This document shows, piece after piece, positions 35,527-43,608 of a stretch of 64,000 nt of DNA. The stretch lies in the NCBI RefSeq assembly GCF_036227225.1, contig NZ_CP109444.1:2271001-2335000 (forward strand), in the 5' to 3' direction. The stretch comes from Streptomyces sp. NBC_01478. GTDB lineage: Bacteria > Actinomycetota > Actinomycetes > Streptomycetales > Streptomycetaceae. How positions within the stretch are numbered: the stretch's first letter is position 1; every line of letters starts with the position of its first letter. A program made the translations under genes and the position numbers. A model generated the notes under the pieces. The model worked only from the letters and a program-made list of their open reading frames with translations. It was not told the DNA's origin and did no database searches.

Positions 35527-35664
35527 CGCGGCGGGACTCCCGCCGTGGTGACGCTCGGTGTCCACCACCCCCGACCGCCCGCCCAAGCCCCCCATACAGC
35601 CCAACGCACCCCGAACCGCTCCCGGCCACCCGTTCCTGATGCGCCGCTTCCGCTCACCCCGCCA

Positions 35665-35685
35665 GTCTTAACGGAAGATTGACGC
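35665..35685. promoter_or_regulatory. KdpE-like direct repeat before the second APC permease
   Basis: TCTTAACGG-AAGA-TTGACGC has TTAACGG and TTGACGC 11 bases apart; on the minus strand it reads GCGTCAAT-CTTC-CGTTAAG. It lies 111 bases upstream of the ATG at 35796, in the reverse orientation compared with the kdp sites. This is the weakest copy. Confidence 0.5.
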
Positions 35686-35795
35686 TCACGGCCCCTCCAT
35701 CCATGGGCCCACGCGTCACTCTCCGCTTACGCTGGTGCCGCCGTCCGCGTGATGGCCACAGACCACACGCTGACCCGCAGCTCAGGAGCACGCCG

Positions 35796-37757
35796 ATGGC
35801 CACCACCGAACACCCTCCGCCCAGTCGCCTGCGCGCCTGGATGCTGGAGGGGCTGGCCGACATGGGCAAGGGCGGCACGCACGCTGCTCAGGCCGCGCCG
35901 GAACCGGAGCAGCCCGCCCACCAGGGCCAGCGCTGGTGGCGGGTGATGTGCCTGACCGGCGTCGACTACTTCTCCACCCTCGGCTACCAGCCCGGCATCG
36001 CGGCCCTGGCCGCCGGTCTGCTGTCGCCGGTGGCGACCATCGTGCTCGTGCTGGTCACTCTCTTCGGCGCCCTGCCCGTGTACCGCCGGGTGGCCGAGGA
36101 GAGCCCGCACGGCGAGGGCTCCATCGCGATGCTGGAGCGGCTGCTGTCGTTCTGGAAGGGCAAGCTGTTCGTCCTGGCCCTGCTCGGCTTCGCCGCGACC
36201 GACTTCCTGATCACCATCACTCTTTCGGCGGCGGACGCCTCCACTCACCTGGTGGAGAACCCGCACTTCACGAGTGTGCTGCACGACAAGCAGATGCTGA
36301 TCACCCTGATCCTGGTCGCCCTGCTGGGCGCGGTGTTCCTCAAGGGCTTCCTGGAGGCGATCGGCGTCGCGGTGTACCTGGTGGTGGCCTACCTGGCGCT
36401 CAACACCGTGGTCGTGGTCGTCGGCATGTGGCACGTGGCCACCGAGGGGCATGTCGTCACCGACTGGACCAGTGCCCTGACCACCGAGCACGGCAATGTC
36501 TTCGCCATGGTCGGCGTCTCCCTGCTGGTCTTCCCCAAGCTGGCGCTCGGCCTGTCCGGCTTCGAGACCGGCGTGGCCGTCATGCCGCACGTCGAGGGCG
36601 ACCCCGACGACACCGAGCAGAATCCGAAGGGCCGGATCCGGGACACCAAGAAACTGCTGACGGCCGCCGCGCTCATCATGAGCGTGTTCCTGATCGCGAC
36701 CAGCTTCATCACCACCGTGCTCATCCCGGAGAAGGAGTTCAAGTCCGGCGGCCAGGCCAACGGACGTGCGCTGGCGTACCTCTCGCACGAATACCTCGGC
36801 AACGCCTTCGGCACGGTCTACGACTTCTCCACCATCGCCATCCTGTGGTTCGCCGGCGCCTCCGCGATGGCCGGCCTGCTCAACCTGATGCCGCGCTACC
36901 TGCCCCGGTACGGCATGGCCCCGCACTGGGCCCGCGCGGTGCGTCCGATGGTGATCGTCTTCACCCTGATCGGGTTCCTGGTCACCTGGATCTTCGACGC
37001 CGACGTCGACGCCCAGGGCGGCGCCTACGCCACCGGCGTCCTGGTCCTGATGTCCTCCGCCGCGATCGCGGTGACCATCGCCGCCCGCCGCGCCCAGCAG
37101 CGCAACTGGACCATCGGCTTCGCGGCCGTGTCCGCGGTCCTGCTCTACGTCACGGTCGCCAACGTCATCGAGCGCCCGGACGGTGTGAAGATCGGCGCCT
37201 GCTTCATCGCCGGCATCATCCTGGTCTCCCTGCTGTCCCGGCTGGCCCGCGCCTTCGAACTCCGCGTGACCAGTGTGACCTTCGACGACATGGCGGAACG
37301 ATTCATCCGCGACATCGCCAGCCGCAAGATCCGCTTCATCGCCAACGAACCCGACCGCCGCGACAAGGCCGAGTACCGGGAGAAGATCGAACAGATCCGC
37401 AACGACAACGATCTGCCCGAGCAAGAGGACTTCGTCTTCGTCGAGGTGACGGTCCTCGACGCCTCCGAGTTCGAGGCGGGCCTGACCGTGCGCGGCGAGG
37501 TCCTCCACAACCGCTACCGGGTCCTGACCCTGGAGTCCTCCTCCATCCCCAACGCCCTGGCCGCACTGCTCCTCAACGTCCGCGACACGACGGGCTGCAC
37601 CCCGCACATGTACTTCGAGTGGACCGAGGGCAATCCGTTCGCCAACTTCCTCCGCTTCTTCCTCTTCGGCCAGGGCGAGGTCGCCCCGGTCACCCGCGAG
37701 GTCCTGCGCGAGGCGGAACCGGACCGGACGCGGCGCCCGCGCGTGCACACCGGCTGA
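35796..37757 (+). CDS. APC-superfamily permease with cytosolic C-terminal domain
   Basis: The 653-residue protein has about twelve membrane segments: [25 protein letters not shown] marks the first helix with the unwound APC core, and [18 protein letters not shown] the sixth. A C-terminal soluble domain of about 160 residues ([24 protein letters not shown] to [13 protein letters not shown]) has no name known to me. It is annotated in relatives as an amino acid permease, but its position in a K+ gene set with a KdpE-like site suggests an ion substrate. ATG 35796 has AGGAG 8 bases upstream, which removes the longer frame. Confidence 0.85.
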   Translation: MATTEHPPPSRLRAWMLEGLADMGKGGTHAAQAAPEPEQPAHQGQRWWRVMCLTGVDYFSTLGYQPGIAALAAGLLSPVATIVLVLVTLFGALPVYRRVAEESPHGEGSIAMLERLLSFWKGKLFVLALLGFAATDFLITITLSAADASTHLVENPHFTSVLHDKQMLITLILVALLGAVFLKGFLEAIGVAVYLVVAYLALNTVVVVVGMWHVATEGHVVTDWTSALTTEHGNVFAMVGVSLLVFPKLALGLSGFETGVAVMPHVEGDPDDTEQNPKGRIRDTKKLLTAAALIMSVFLIATSFITTVLIPEKEFKSGGQANGRALAYLSHEYLGNAFGTVYDFSTIAILWFAGASAMAGLLNLMPRYLPRYGMAPHWARAVRPMVIVFTLIGFLVTWIFDADVDAQGGAYATGVLVLMSSAAIAVTIAARRAQQRNWTIGFAAVSAVLLYVTVANVIERPDGVKIGACFIAGIILVSLLSRLARAFELRVTSVTFDDMAERFIRDIASRKIRFIANEPDRRDKAEYREKIEQIRNDNDLPEQEDFVFVEVTVLDASEFEAGLTVRGEVLHNRYRVLTLESSSIPNALAALLLNVRDTTGCTPHMYFEWTEGNPFANFLRFFLFGQGEVAPVTREVLREAEPDRTRRPRVHTG

Positions 37758-37786
37758 CCGTTCGAGGGCGCCCGAGCGGACGTCAC

Positions 37787-37869
37787 CGTAAGAGACACGA
37801 CAAAATCCGGTCCCGCAGCGTAAGAGCCCCGTCAGCGGCCCGCGCACCACGCTCCCGGCGCCCTACGGT
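37787..37869 (+). promoter_or_regulatory. Two KdpE-like repeats plus -10 box of a leaderless promoter
   Basis: CGTAAGAG-ACA-CGACAAA (from 37787) and CGTAAGAG-CCC-CGTCAGC (from 37819) are 32 bases apart, the same distance as the pair at kdp. TACGGT at 37864-37869 starts 34 bases after the last half-site (37830) and ends 7 bases before the ATG at 37877, the same geometry as paralogue A. Confidence 0.65.
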
Positions 37870-37876
37870 CGGCCTC

Positions 37877-38398
37877 ATGCGGCACAGCACCCCACCACCG
37901 GACCCGACCGGCGACCGCCACTGGCGCGGCGACGCCCGACTGGCGACGGGCTGCGCGCTCGGCTTCCTCGGCCTGACCCTGCTGGTCGACCGGGAAGCGG
38001 GAACCCTGACCCTGACCCGCGCGCTGCTGTGGTTCGCCCTGTCGGCGCTGCTGTTCGTCGTCCTGCTGCCGCACCGGGTCACCGCGGGTCCCGGCTGGCT
38101 CACCGTGGACGGCCCGCTGCTGAGGCGCACGGTGCACACGGACGCGCTGACCGTCGTACGACAGTACGGCGACGTGTCCGCACGCCTGGTCCTGCGGGAC
38201 GCGCACGGACATTGGCTCGAACTGGACCCCCGGGTGCTGGTCGCCAACCCCCTGCTCTGGCACGAGCTGGACACGGGCATACGGCGCTCGATGGAACGCG
38301 GCACACTGCGCCAGGGCACCGATGTCCGGCGTCACCTGGGCCATCTGATCGACGACGAGACGGCGCGGTCGGTGCTCAGGGCTTCGGGGATTTCCTGA
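37877..38398 (+). CDS. Two-helix membrane protein of unknown function (paralogue B)
   Basis: The 173-residue protein is the sibling of the one at 30727: two N-terminal hydrophobic helices (LATGCALGFLGLTLLVD and ALLWFALSALLFVVLLPHRV) and a soluble part with GPGWLTVDGPLLRRTVHTD, LVLRDAHGHWLELDPRVLVAN and a helical tail DDETARSVLRASGIS. The start is fixed by the -10 box 7 bases upstream, implying a leaderless transcript. It follows the APC permease gene by 119 bases but has its own KdpE-like promoter. Its last 23 bases overlap the end of the DUF1707 gene on the other strand. Confidence 0.85.
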   Translation: MRHSTPPPDPTGDRHWRGDARLATGCALGFLGLTLLVDREAGTLTLTRALLWFALSALLFVVLLPHRVTAGPGWLTVDGPLLRRTVHTDALTVVRQYGDVSARLVLRDAHGHWLELDPRVLVANPLLWHELDTGIRRSMERGTLRQGTDVRRHLGHLIDDETARSVLRASGIS

Positions 38399-38966
38399 TC
38401 CCGCGTCGCGTCCGGCGCACCACGACGTTCCCGAGCCGTATCTGCCCGACGATCTCAATGCGCAGGTCGACCGGCGCACCCGCGTCGGCGGGCCCGCGCG
38501 TCTTGACCTTCCCATAGCTGAACACCAGCGAGTCGGTGTCCACCACGATGCCCGGCCCGATCAGCAGACGCAGCTTGCCCAGGTGCATGTCCAGGTCGAT
38601 GTGCAGGACGTCGTGGGTGATCACCGCCTGGGTGAAGTCGAGCGTCACATCGCCCAGGCTCGACTCGATCTCCAGCCGACGCGGCACCACCCAGCCGTCA
38701 CCGCGCTGCGCCGAGCAGGCGCGCTGCTCGATGCGGACGACATCCCTGGCCCCGGCCGCGACCGCACCGGCCACCACTGGCAGGTCGGCCGTCAGGACAG
38801 CCAACTCCCCCATCGTGCGGGCGGTCAGAGCGGCCTCGACGCGCTCGTCGAGCTCCTCGGCGGTCAGCCGTCCGTCGCCGGCCGCGCCGGTCAGCACGTC
38901 CACCACACGGTCCCGGTCCGCATGCGAGGCACGCAACGCGGTCGTGCTCGTCAGCTCACCCGACAT
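38376..38966 (-). CDS. DUF1707 domain protein
   Basis: The 196-residue protein opens with the DUF1707 (SHOCT-like) module, LRASHADRDRVVDVLTGAAGDGRLTAEELDERVEAALTARTMGELAVLTADLP, followed by a beta-rich C-terminal half (VPRRLEIESSLGDVTLDFTQAVI, DIDLDMHLGKLRLLIGPGIVVDTDSL) that resembles the LiaF-like/DUF2154 wall-active fold. No membrane segment is seen. Such proteins are common in Streptomyces and possibly linked to cell envelope stress; function unproven. It shares a promoter region with the HTH-Mop gene. Confidence 0.85.
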   Translation of the reverse strand: MSGELTSTTALRASHADRDRVVDVLTGAAGDGRLTAEELDERVEAALTARTMGELAVLTADLPVVAGAVAAGARDVVRIEQRACSAQRGDGWVVPRRLEIESSLGDVTLDFTQAVITHDVLHIDLDMHLGKLRLLIGPGIVVDTDSLVFSYGKVKTRGPADAGAPVDLRIEIVGQIRLGNVVVRRTRRGIRKSPKP

Positions 38967-38994
38967 ACCCTCACCCCGATCGATGGACTGGCGC

Positions 38995-39008
38995 TATATC
39001 GCGTTATA
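38995..39008. promoter_or_regulatory. AT-rich palindrome upstream of the Mop regulator
   Basis: TATA-T-CGCG-T-TATA is a near-perfect palindrome between the DUF1707 and HTH-Mop gene starts. It stands out as AT-rich and resembles the outline of ModE-type sites (TATA arms around a GC core). A TAGGGT box (39052-39057) lies 44 bases downstream and 7 bases before the Mop ATG. Role inferred. Confidence 0.45.
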
Positions 39009-39064
39009 CCCCAGAGCCAACCCCCCGTCCACCGGTTACCGTTTCTGGCCCTAGGGTGGCGCGT

Positions 39065-39460
39065 ATGCAGTCCTACACAATCGGCCAGGCGGCGCGGCTG
39101 CTCGGCGTGAGCCCGGACACCGCGCGCCGGTGGGCGGACGCGGGCCGGGTGACGACCCACCGCGACGAGGGCGGGCGCCGGCTCATCGACGGTGTCGATC
39201 TGGCCGCGTTCTCGGTCGAGTTGGCGAAGGCGGGCGAAGTCGAGGAGGACCCTTCCTACACCTCCGTGCGCAACGCGTTCCCCGGCATCGTCACCGCGAT
39301 CAAGCTCGGCGATGTCGCGGCCCAGGTCGAGATCCAGTCGGGCCCGCACCGGCTGGTCTCCCTGCTGACCCGGGAGGCCGTCGAGGAACTCGGCCTGGAG
39401 GTCGGCATGGAGGCCACCGCCCGCGTGAAGTCGACGAACGTGCACGTCGACCGTGTGTGA
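39065..39460 (+). CDS. MerR/excisionase-type HTH fused to Mop (TOBE) domain
   Basis: The 131-residue protein begins with a small helix-turn-helix (YTIGQAARLLGVSPDTARRWADAGRV) and ends with a molybdate-binding Mop domain (NAFPGIVTAIKLGDVAAQVEI and LEVGMEATARVKSTNVHV). This layout is that of small ModE-like regulators that sense molybdate or tungstate. It is a candidate to control the modABC genes 4.5 kb downstream. The TAGGGT box ends exactly 7 bases before the ATG, so the transcript is probably leaderless. Confidence 0.88.
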   Translation: MQSYTIGQAARLLGVSPDTARRWADAGRVTTHRDEGGRRLIDGVDLAAFSVELAKAGEVEEDPSYTSVRNAFPGIVTAIKLGDVAAQVEIQSGPHRLVSLLTREAVEELGLEVGMEATARVKSTNVHVDRV

Positions 39461-39505
39461 AGCGGGCCATGGCCTCCATCAGTCACGTGCCGGCCGAGCG
39501 CTCCG

Positions 39506-40666
39506 TCACTTGGTGACCGAGTAGGAGTGCGCGCCGGTCCCCGCCAACGCGCCCCCGTCCACGATCAGATACTCGTCCCGGATCGGCCGCCCCGCGAAGA
39601 ACGCCTCCAGGATCTCCCGGGTGCCCGCCGCGTACCGGGCCTGCGCCGACAGCGAGGACCCGGAGATGTGCGGGGTCATCCCGTGGTGCGGCATGGTGCG
39701 CCACGGGTGGTCCGCCGGGGCGGGCTGCGGGAACCACACGTCACCGGCGTAACCCGCCAACTGCCCACTGCGCAGGGCCCGGTCGACGGCGTCCCGGTCG
39801 ACGATCTTCGCCCGCGCGGTGTTGATGAGATACGCGCCGCGCTTCATCTGCGCGAGCAGCTTGTCGCCGAACAGGCCCTCGGTCTCGGGGTGCAGCGGCG
39901 CGTTGATCGTCACGACGTCGCAGTGCGGCACCATGTCCTCGGCACTCTCGTGCCAGGTCAGCCCCAGCTCCCGCTCCACGTCCTCGGACAGCCGGTACCG
40001 GTCGGTGTAGTGCAGCTTGACGTCGAACGGCGCGAGCCGCCGCAGCACCGCGAGCCCGATCCGCCCGGCGGCGACCGTGCCGACGTGCATGCCTTCGAGG
40101 TCGTACGAACGCGCCACGCAGTCCGCGATGTTCCAGCCGCCGTCGAGCACGACCTGGTGGGACGGCAGGTAGTTGCGCACGAGGGACAGCGTCATCATCA
40201 CGACGTGTTCGGCGACGCTGATGCTGTTGCAGTACGTCACTTCGGCGACCGTCACGCCGTGGGAGATCGCCGCGTCGAGGTCGACGTGGTCGGAGCCGAT
40301 GCCGGCGGTGACCGCGAGCTTGAGGTTCTTCGCGGCGGCGATCCGCTCGGGGGTCAGGTACGCGGGCCAGAACGGCTGCGAGATCACGATGTCGGCGTCG
40401 ACCAGTTCACGGTCGAAGACCGAACCCTCGCCGTCCTTGTCGGAGGTGACGACGAGGGTGTGTCCGGCGGCCTCCAGGTAGGCGCGCAGGCCGAGTTCAC
40501 CGGAGACGCTGCCGAGGAGGTGCCCCGGGGTGAAGTCGACGGCCTCGGGGGTGGGGGTGGTCTGGCCGCCCGGGTAGTGGTCGATCACGGGCAGGTCGTC
40601 GCGGGCGTACGAGGTCGGGTAACCGTCGGTGGGGTCGTCGTACAGAACACAGAGAACCTTGGCCAT
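39506..40666 (-). CDS. fdh: NAD+-dependent formate dehydrogenase (metal-independent)
   Basis: The 386-residue enzyme is a D-2-hydroxyacid dehydrogenase-family protein: MAKVLCVLYDDPTDGYPTSYARDDLP at the N-terminus, ITGxGSDH-like stretch AGIGSDHVDLDAAI, NSISVAEHVVM, the NAD site VGTVAAGRIGLAVLRRL, and the catalytic His in GMTPHISGSSLSAQARYA. This text is that of bacterial and plant FDHs, which oxidise formate to CO2 without molybdenum. ATG 40666 has GAGGAG upstream. It lies just downstream of a LysR gene on the same strand, with a LysR-box-like palindrome in between. Confidence 0.93.
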   Translation of the reverse strand: MAKVLCVLYDDPTDGYPTSYARDDLPVIDHYPGGQTTPTPEAVDFTPGHLLGSVSGELGLRAYLEAAGHTLVVTSDKDGEGSVFDRELVDADIVISQPFWPAYLTPERIAAAKNLKLAVTAGIGSDHVDLDAAISHGVTVAEVTYCNSISVAEHVVMMTLSLVRNYLPSHQVVLDGGWNIADCVARSYDLEGMHVGTVAAGRIGLAVLRRLAPFDVKLHYTDRYRLSEDVERELGLTWHESAEDMVPHCDVVTINAPLHPETEGLFGDKLLAQMKRGAYLINTARAKIVDRDAVDRALRSGQLAGYAGDVWFPQPAPADHPWRTMPHHGMTPHISGSSLSAQARYAAGTREILEAFFAGRPIRDEYLIVDGGALAGTGAHSYSVTK

Positions 40667-40679
40667 GTCGCGGCTCCTC

Positions 40680-40713
40680 AACTCCGTTGTCGGAAGAACT
40701 CCGTTGTCGGAAG
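40680..40713. repeat. 17-bp perfect tandem duplication in the fdh leader
   Basis: AACTCCGTTGTCGGAAG occurs twice head to tail (40680-40696 and 40697-40713), 14 bases upstream of the fdh start codon. It lies in the untranslated leader or promoter. Confidence 0.85.
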
Positions 40714-40761
40714 ACGCACTTGACGATCCTCGGGGTGAATCGCCCTGGTCAAAGCGAACGT

Positions 40762-40778
40762 TGCTATCGCCGGATAGC
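40762..40778. promoter_or_regulatory. Candidate LysR box upstream of fdh
   Basis: GCTATC-GCCG-GATAGC (40763-40778) is a perfect inverted repeat and contains a T-N11-A spacing, the LysR-type pattern. It sits directly after the LysR-gene stop codon, about 96 bases before fdh. Confidence 0.5.
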
Positions 40779-40784
40779 CCGCTT

Positions 40785-41720
40785 CTATGAACTTCGTTCG
40801 CCGAGGTAGGTGTGCAGCAGCTCGTCGAGCGCGTCGCGTACGCCGGCCTCCCTCGCCACCTTCAACAGCGCCTCCGCCAGCACGGATTGGGGTTCGGTCC
40901 GGGCGACGACCAGTCCGACCCGGGGACCGTGCGCGGGCCCGTTCAGCGCCACCACCCGCATCCCCTCGGGTACGTCGAACATGTGCAGCCACGCGTGCGA
41001 GATCACGCTGGACCAACGCCCGCCGGGGAGCAGGGTGTAGAGCCCGGCGACGCTGTCCGACTCGACCGCCGGGGCAGCCGTCGCGCCCTCGGCCGCGAAG
41101 CACTCGTCGATGATCCGGCGGTTGCGCATCCGCGAGTTGAGCAGGCAGAGGGGAAGCGTGGCCGCCTGTGCCCAACTGGCCTTGGAAACACCGGCGAGTG
41201 GCCCGTCGACCGGTGTGAGGAGGACGTACCGCTCCTCGTAGAGCGGGAGGCGGCGGACGTTGCGCAGGGTGTCGTCGTCCAGGTACGTCATCGCCGCGTC
41301 CAGCTCGAACTCGGCGAGCCCGTGGGTGATGTCGACGGATGAGAGGGACTCCAGGGCGACCCGGGCCCGGGGATGCCGTTCGCAGAACGGGGTGGTGAGA
41401 AGGGAGGCGGCGGGCAGCGCGGTGGGCACCACCCCGAGCCTCAGCGTGCCGGACAGTCCACCCCGCAGCGCGGACAACTCCTGGTGCAGGGCGTCCCGTT
41501 CGGCCAGGATGCGGTGCGCCCAGGCCAGCACCACCTCGCCCTCCGGGGTCAGCCCCTCGTACCGTCTGCCGCGCCGCACGATCGGCACGTCCAACTCGTG
41601 CTCCAGGCGCCGGATCGCGGCCGACAGCGAGGGCTGCGAGACATAGCAGGCCGCCGCGGCGCGCGCGAAGTGCCGTTCACGGGCGAGCGCGACGAGGTAT
41701 TCGAGCTGACGCAGCAGCAC
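40785..41720 (-). CDS. LysR-family transcriptional regulator
   Basis: The 311-residue protein has the LysR winged helix at its N-terminus (LLRQLEYLVALARERHFARAAAACYVSQPSLSAAIRRLEHEL) and the two-lobe effector domain (LRLGVVPTALPAASLL, VEFELDAAMTYLDDD, YVLLTPVDGPLA). GTG 41720 with GGGGAGG about 6 bases upstream is the true start; the longer frame is shadow. It lies upstream of fdh on the same strand and probably regulates it, possibly in response to formate or another C1 compound. Confidence 0.88.
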   Translation of the reverse strand: MLLRQLEYLVALARERHFARAAAACYVSQPSLSAAIRRLEHELDVPIVRRGRRYEGLTPEGEVVLAWAHRILAERDALHQELSALRGGLSGTLRLGVVPTALPAASLLTTPFCERHPRARVALESLSSVDITHGLAEFELDAAMTYLDDDTLRNVRRLPLYEERYVLLTPVDGPLAGVSKASWAQAATLPLCLLNSRMRNRRIIDECFAAEGATAAPAVESDSVAGLYTLLPGGRWSSVISHAWLHMFDVPEGMRVVALNGPAHGPRVGLVVARTEPQSVLAEALLKVAREAGVRDALDELLHTYLGERSS

Positions 41721-41770
41721 GCCCAACCTCCCCTGGAACGTCGGACCACAGGACCCGTAGAACGTGCAGG

Positions 41771-42240
41771 TTAAGCGCTGTCCGTCCGGCACAACAGGGC
41801 CGCCCACAGGTCGAGGCGGTCGTAGAGGCGGGAGAGGTCGCGGCCGGTGAAGTGCTCGATGCGTCCGATGCGGTCGTGCGCGGAGTTGACGTGCGGATGC
41901 AGCGCCTCCGCCGTCCGCGCCCAGGAACCGTCGCACGCGAGGAAGGTCTCCAGGGTCTCCAACAGGACGGCGTTGGACCGCAGTTCACCGAGAACGGCCC
42001 AGCTGTAGGCGGTACGGACCTCGGCCGGAACGCCGGTGAGCAGCGCGTCGAGTCCGGTGAGCGTCGAGGCATCGGTGAGCGCCGAACCGTCGCGTGCGGT
42101 ACCGCGCGCCGAGGCCGGCGCGTAACGCGCCTGCGCCAGCGCCCCGTTGAGTTCCCGCGCGGTGGCGACGGGCGCCCCGGTCCCGCCGTGGAGCGGCACG
42201 TCCGGTTCACCGGCACCGACAAGCGGCCAGACCTCATGCA
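41771..42240 (-). pseudogene. C-terminal remnant of a PucR-type regulator
   Basis: Minus-strand text from about 42240 to the stop at 41771 reads as the end of a PucR/CdaR-like activator, including the last helix-turn-helix: FLACDGSWARTAEALHPHVNSAHDRIGRIEHFTGRDLSRLYDRLDLW. The N-terminal sensor part, normally 250-400 residues, is missing; upstream the frame runs antisense through a xanthine dehydrogenase fragment. The break point near 42240 is estimated from where family-like text ends. It is not expected to be expressed as a whole protein. Confidence 0.72.
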
Positions 42241-42244
42241 GCAC

Positions 42245-43006
42245 GTCGGCCTCCCCCCGGGTGACGACCGCGAACGCGACACGGGCGCCTTCGCCTCCAC
42301 GGGCACGGTGGTGGCGGGCAAGGCCACCCTGCGCGCCGCTCGTGCCCTGGCCGACCACCTGCTCGACTTCGCCGCCGCCCATCTGCGACTCCCGCGCGCG
42401 GACTGCCGGTTGGCCGAGGAGGCCGTACTGCATCCTGGTGGCCGTCTGTCGTTGAAGGAGCTGCACGCGGCGGGTGCGGCGGTCGGCGTGGAGTTCGCCG
42501 CCGACGGGCACTTCGGCGGGACGCCCCGCTCGGTGGCCTTCAACGCGCAGTGGTTCAGGGTCGCCGTGGACCCGGACACGGGTGAGATCCGCATCCTGCG
42601 CAGTGTGCACGCGGCCGACGCGGGCAAGGTGATGAACCCGATGCAGTGCCGGGGACAGGTGGAGGGCGGGGTCGCCCAGGCGCTCGGCGCGACCCTCTTC
42701 GAGAACGTCCGCATCGACGAGCGGGGCGCGGTGGAGACGGCCGCGTTCCGCCGCTACCGGCTCCCGCAGTACGCGGACGTGCCGCGCACCGAGGTCCACT
42801 TCATGGAAACGGCGGACGCCATCGGCCCGTTGGGCGCCAAGTCGATGAGCGAGAGCCCCTTCAACCCGGTCGCGCCCGCCTTCGCCAACGCCCTGCGGGA
42901 CGCGACGGGCGTCCGCTTCACCGAACTTCCGCTGACCCGCGACCGGGTGTGGCCGGCACTGGCCAACTCGCCGCGCCATACCCCCCGTCCACCCGTATCG
43001 CACTGA
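42245..43006 (+). pseudogene. C-terminal remnant of a xanthine dehydrogenase molybdenum subunit
   Basis: From about 42245 the plus strand encodes roughly 250 residues of a molybdopterin-binding XdhB/XdhA subunit: GDDRERDTGAFASTGTVVAG, HFGGTPRSVAFNAQWFRVAVDPDTGEI, HAADAGKVMNPMQCRGQVEGGVAQALG and ETADAIGPLGAKSMSESPFNPVAPAFANAL. The full subunit is about 700-800 residues, so two thirds are lost. The frame has no proper start at the break. Back-to-back with the PucR remnant, it looks like a deletion that removed the divergent promoter and both 5' ends. Confidence 0.8.
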
Positions 43007-43409
43007 TCCCACTGATGTGCCGGGCCCCGCAACGGTCCTGCGGAAGCACCAGTTGCGGTCCGGCACGGTCCAGCGGGGTGTCGTCGATGCTCACCGCGAG
43101 CAGAACAGGGGCATGAGCGAAGTCGGGGTCGATCTCGGCCCAGGACAGCAGCGCGTGGTGCCCGTCCGTACCGCTGACCGCGATCAGGAAGCGCAGCCGG
43201 TCCTTGCGGCGGACGGGGTCGAAGCCGGGACCGGCCGCGGACAGGACGTCGTAGAGCCGAGGTCCCGCGAAGCGGTGCACCTGGGTGCCGCTGGTGGCGC
43301 ACTCGAAGCTGACCCGCACCCGGTGCAGCGGCCAGTTCAACAGGTCCGGCACGGTCAGCCGGGTGGGCCGGGCGAGGTCCCCCGTCAGGTCGAGCTGCGC
43401 GAGCGTCAC
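42918..43409 (-). CDS. Sulfite-oxidase-fold molybdopterin-binding protein
   Basis: The 163-residue protein has the oxidoreductase molybdopterin domain text: LTVPDLLNWPLHRVRVSFECATSGTQVHRFAGPRLYDVLSAAG, LRFLIAVSGTDGHHALLSWAEIDPDF and LVLPQDRCGARHISGISAIRV. This is the short stand-alone form (about 140-160 residues). The Cys in SFECATSG is where the family has its molybdenum ligand. Its 3' end overlaps the xanthine dehydrogenase remnant by 89 bases, so the last residues (GGYGAASWPVPATPGRG) may be a product of the same deletion. It is divergent from modABC. Confidence 0.75.
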   Translation of the reverse strand: MTLAQLDLTGDLARPTRLTVPDLLNWPLHRVRVSFECATSGTQVHRFAGPRLYDVLSAAGPGFDPVRRKDRLRFLIAVSGTDGHHALLSWAEIDPDFAHAPVLLAVSIDDTPLDRAGPQLVLPQDRCGARHISGISAIRVDGGYGAASWPVPATPGRGSAEVR

Positions 43410-43608
43410 GAGCCATCACCTCCCGGATGGTGGTACCCGGACGGCACTCCCGTACAAACGCACATGCGCACCCCGCAAGCGAATAGTGCAGCTCATGCGA
43501 TGCGACAGGAGACTTACGCCTTGCATATGCGGCAGTATCATCGCGGCACGGCCGTTGCGGCCGGGCAAGGGCGCGACCCCATGTCAGCAGAGTCAGAGGA
43601 GTAGAACC
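43410..43608. other. Intergenic region before modABC
   Basis: This 199-base gap separates the divergent sulfite-oxidase-fold gene and modA. It has GCATATGC, a perfect palindrome at 43523-43530, in an AT-richer patch, and a ribosome site GAGGAG just before modA. No copy of the palindrome found upstream of the Mop gene is present. Confidence 0.5.

Noticed and set aside
41852..42244. Upstream extension of the xanthine dehydrogenase frame
   Set aside because: It reads antisense to the PucR helix-turn-helix remnant and has no family text; only the part after about 42245 is real.
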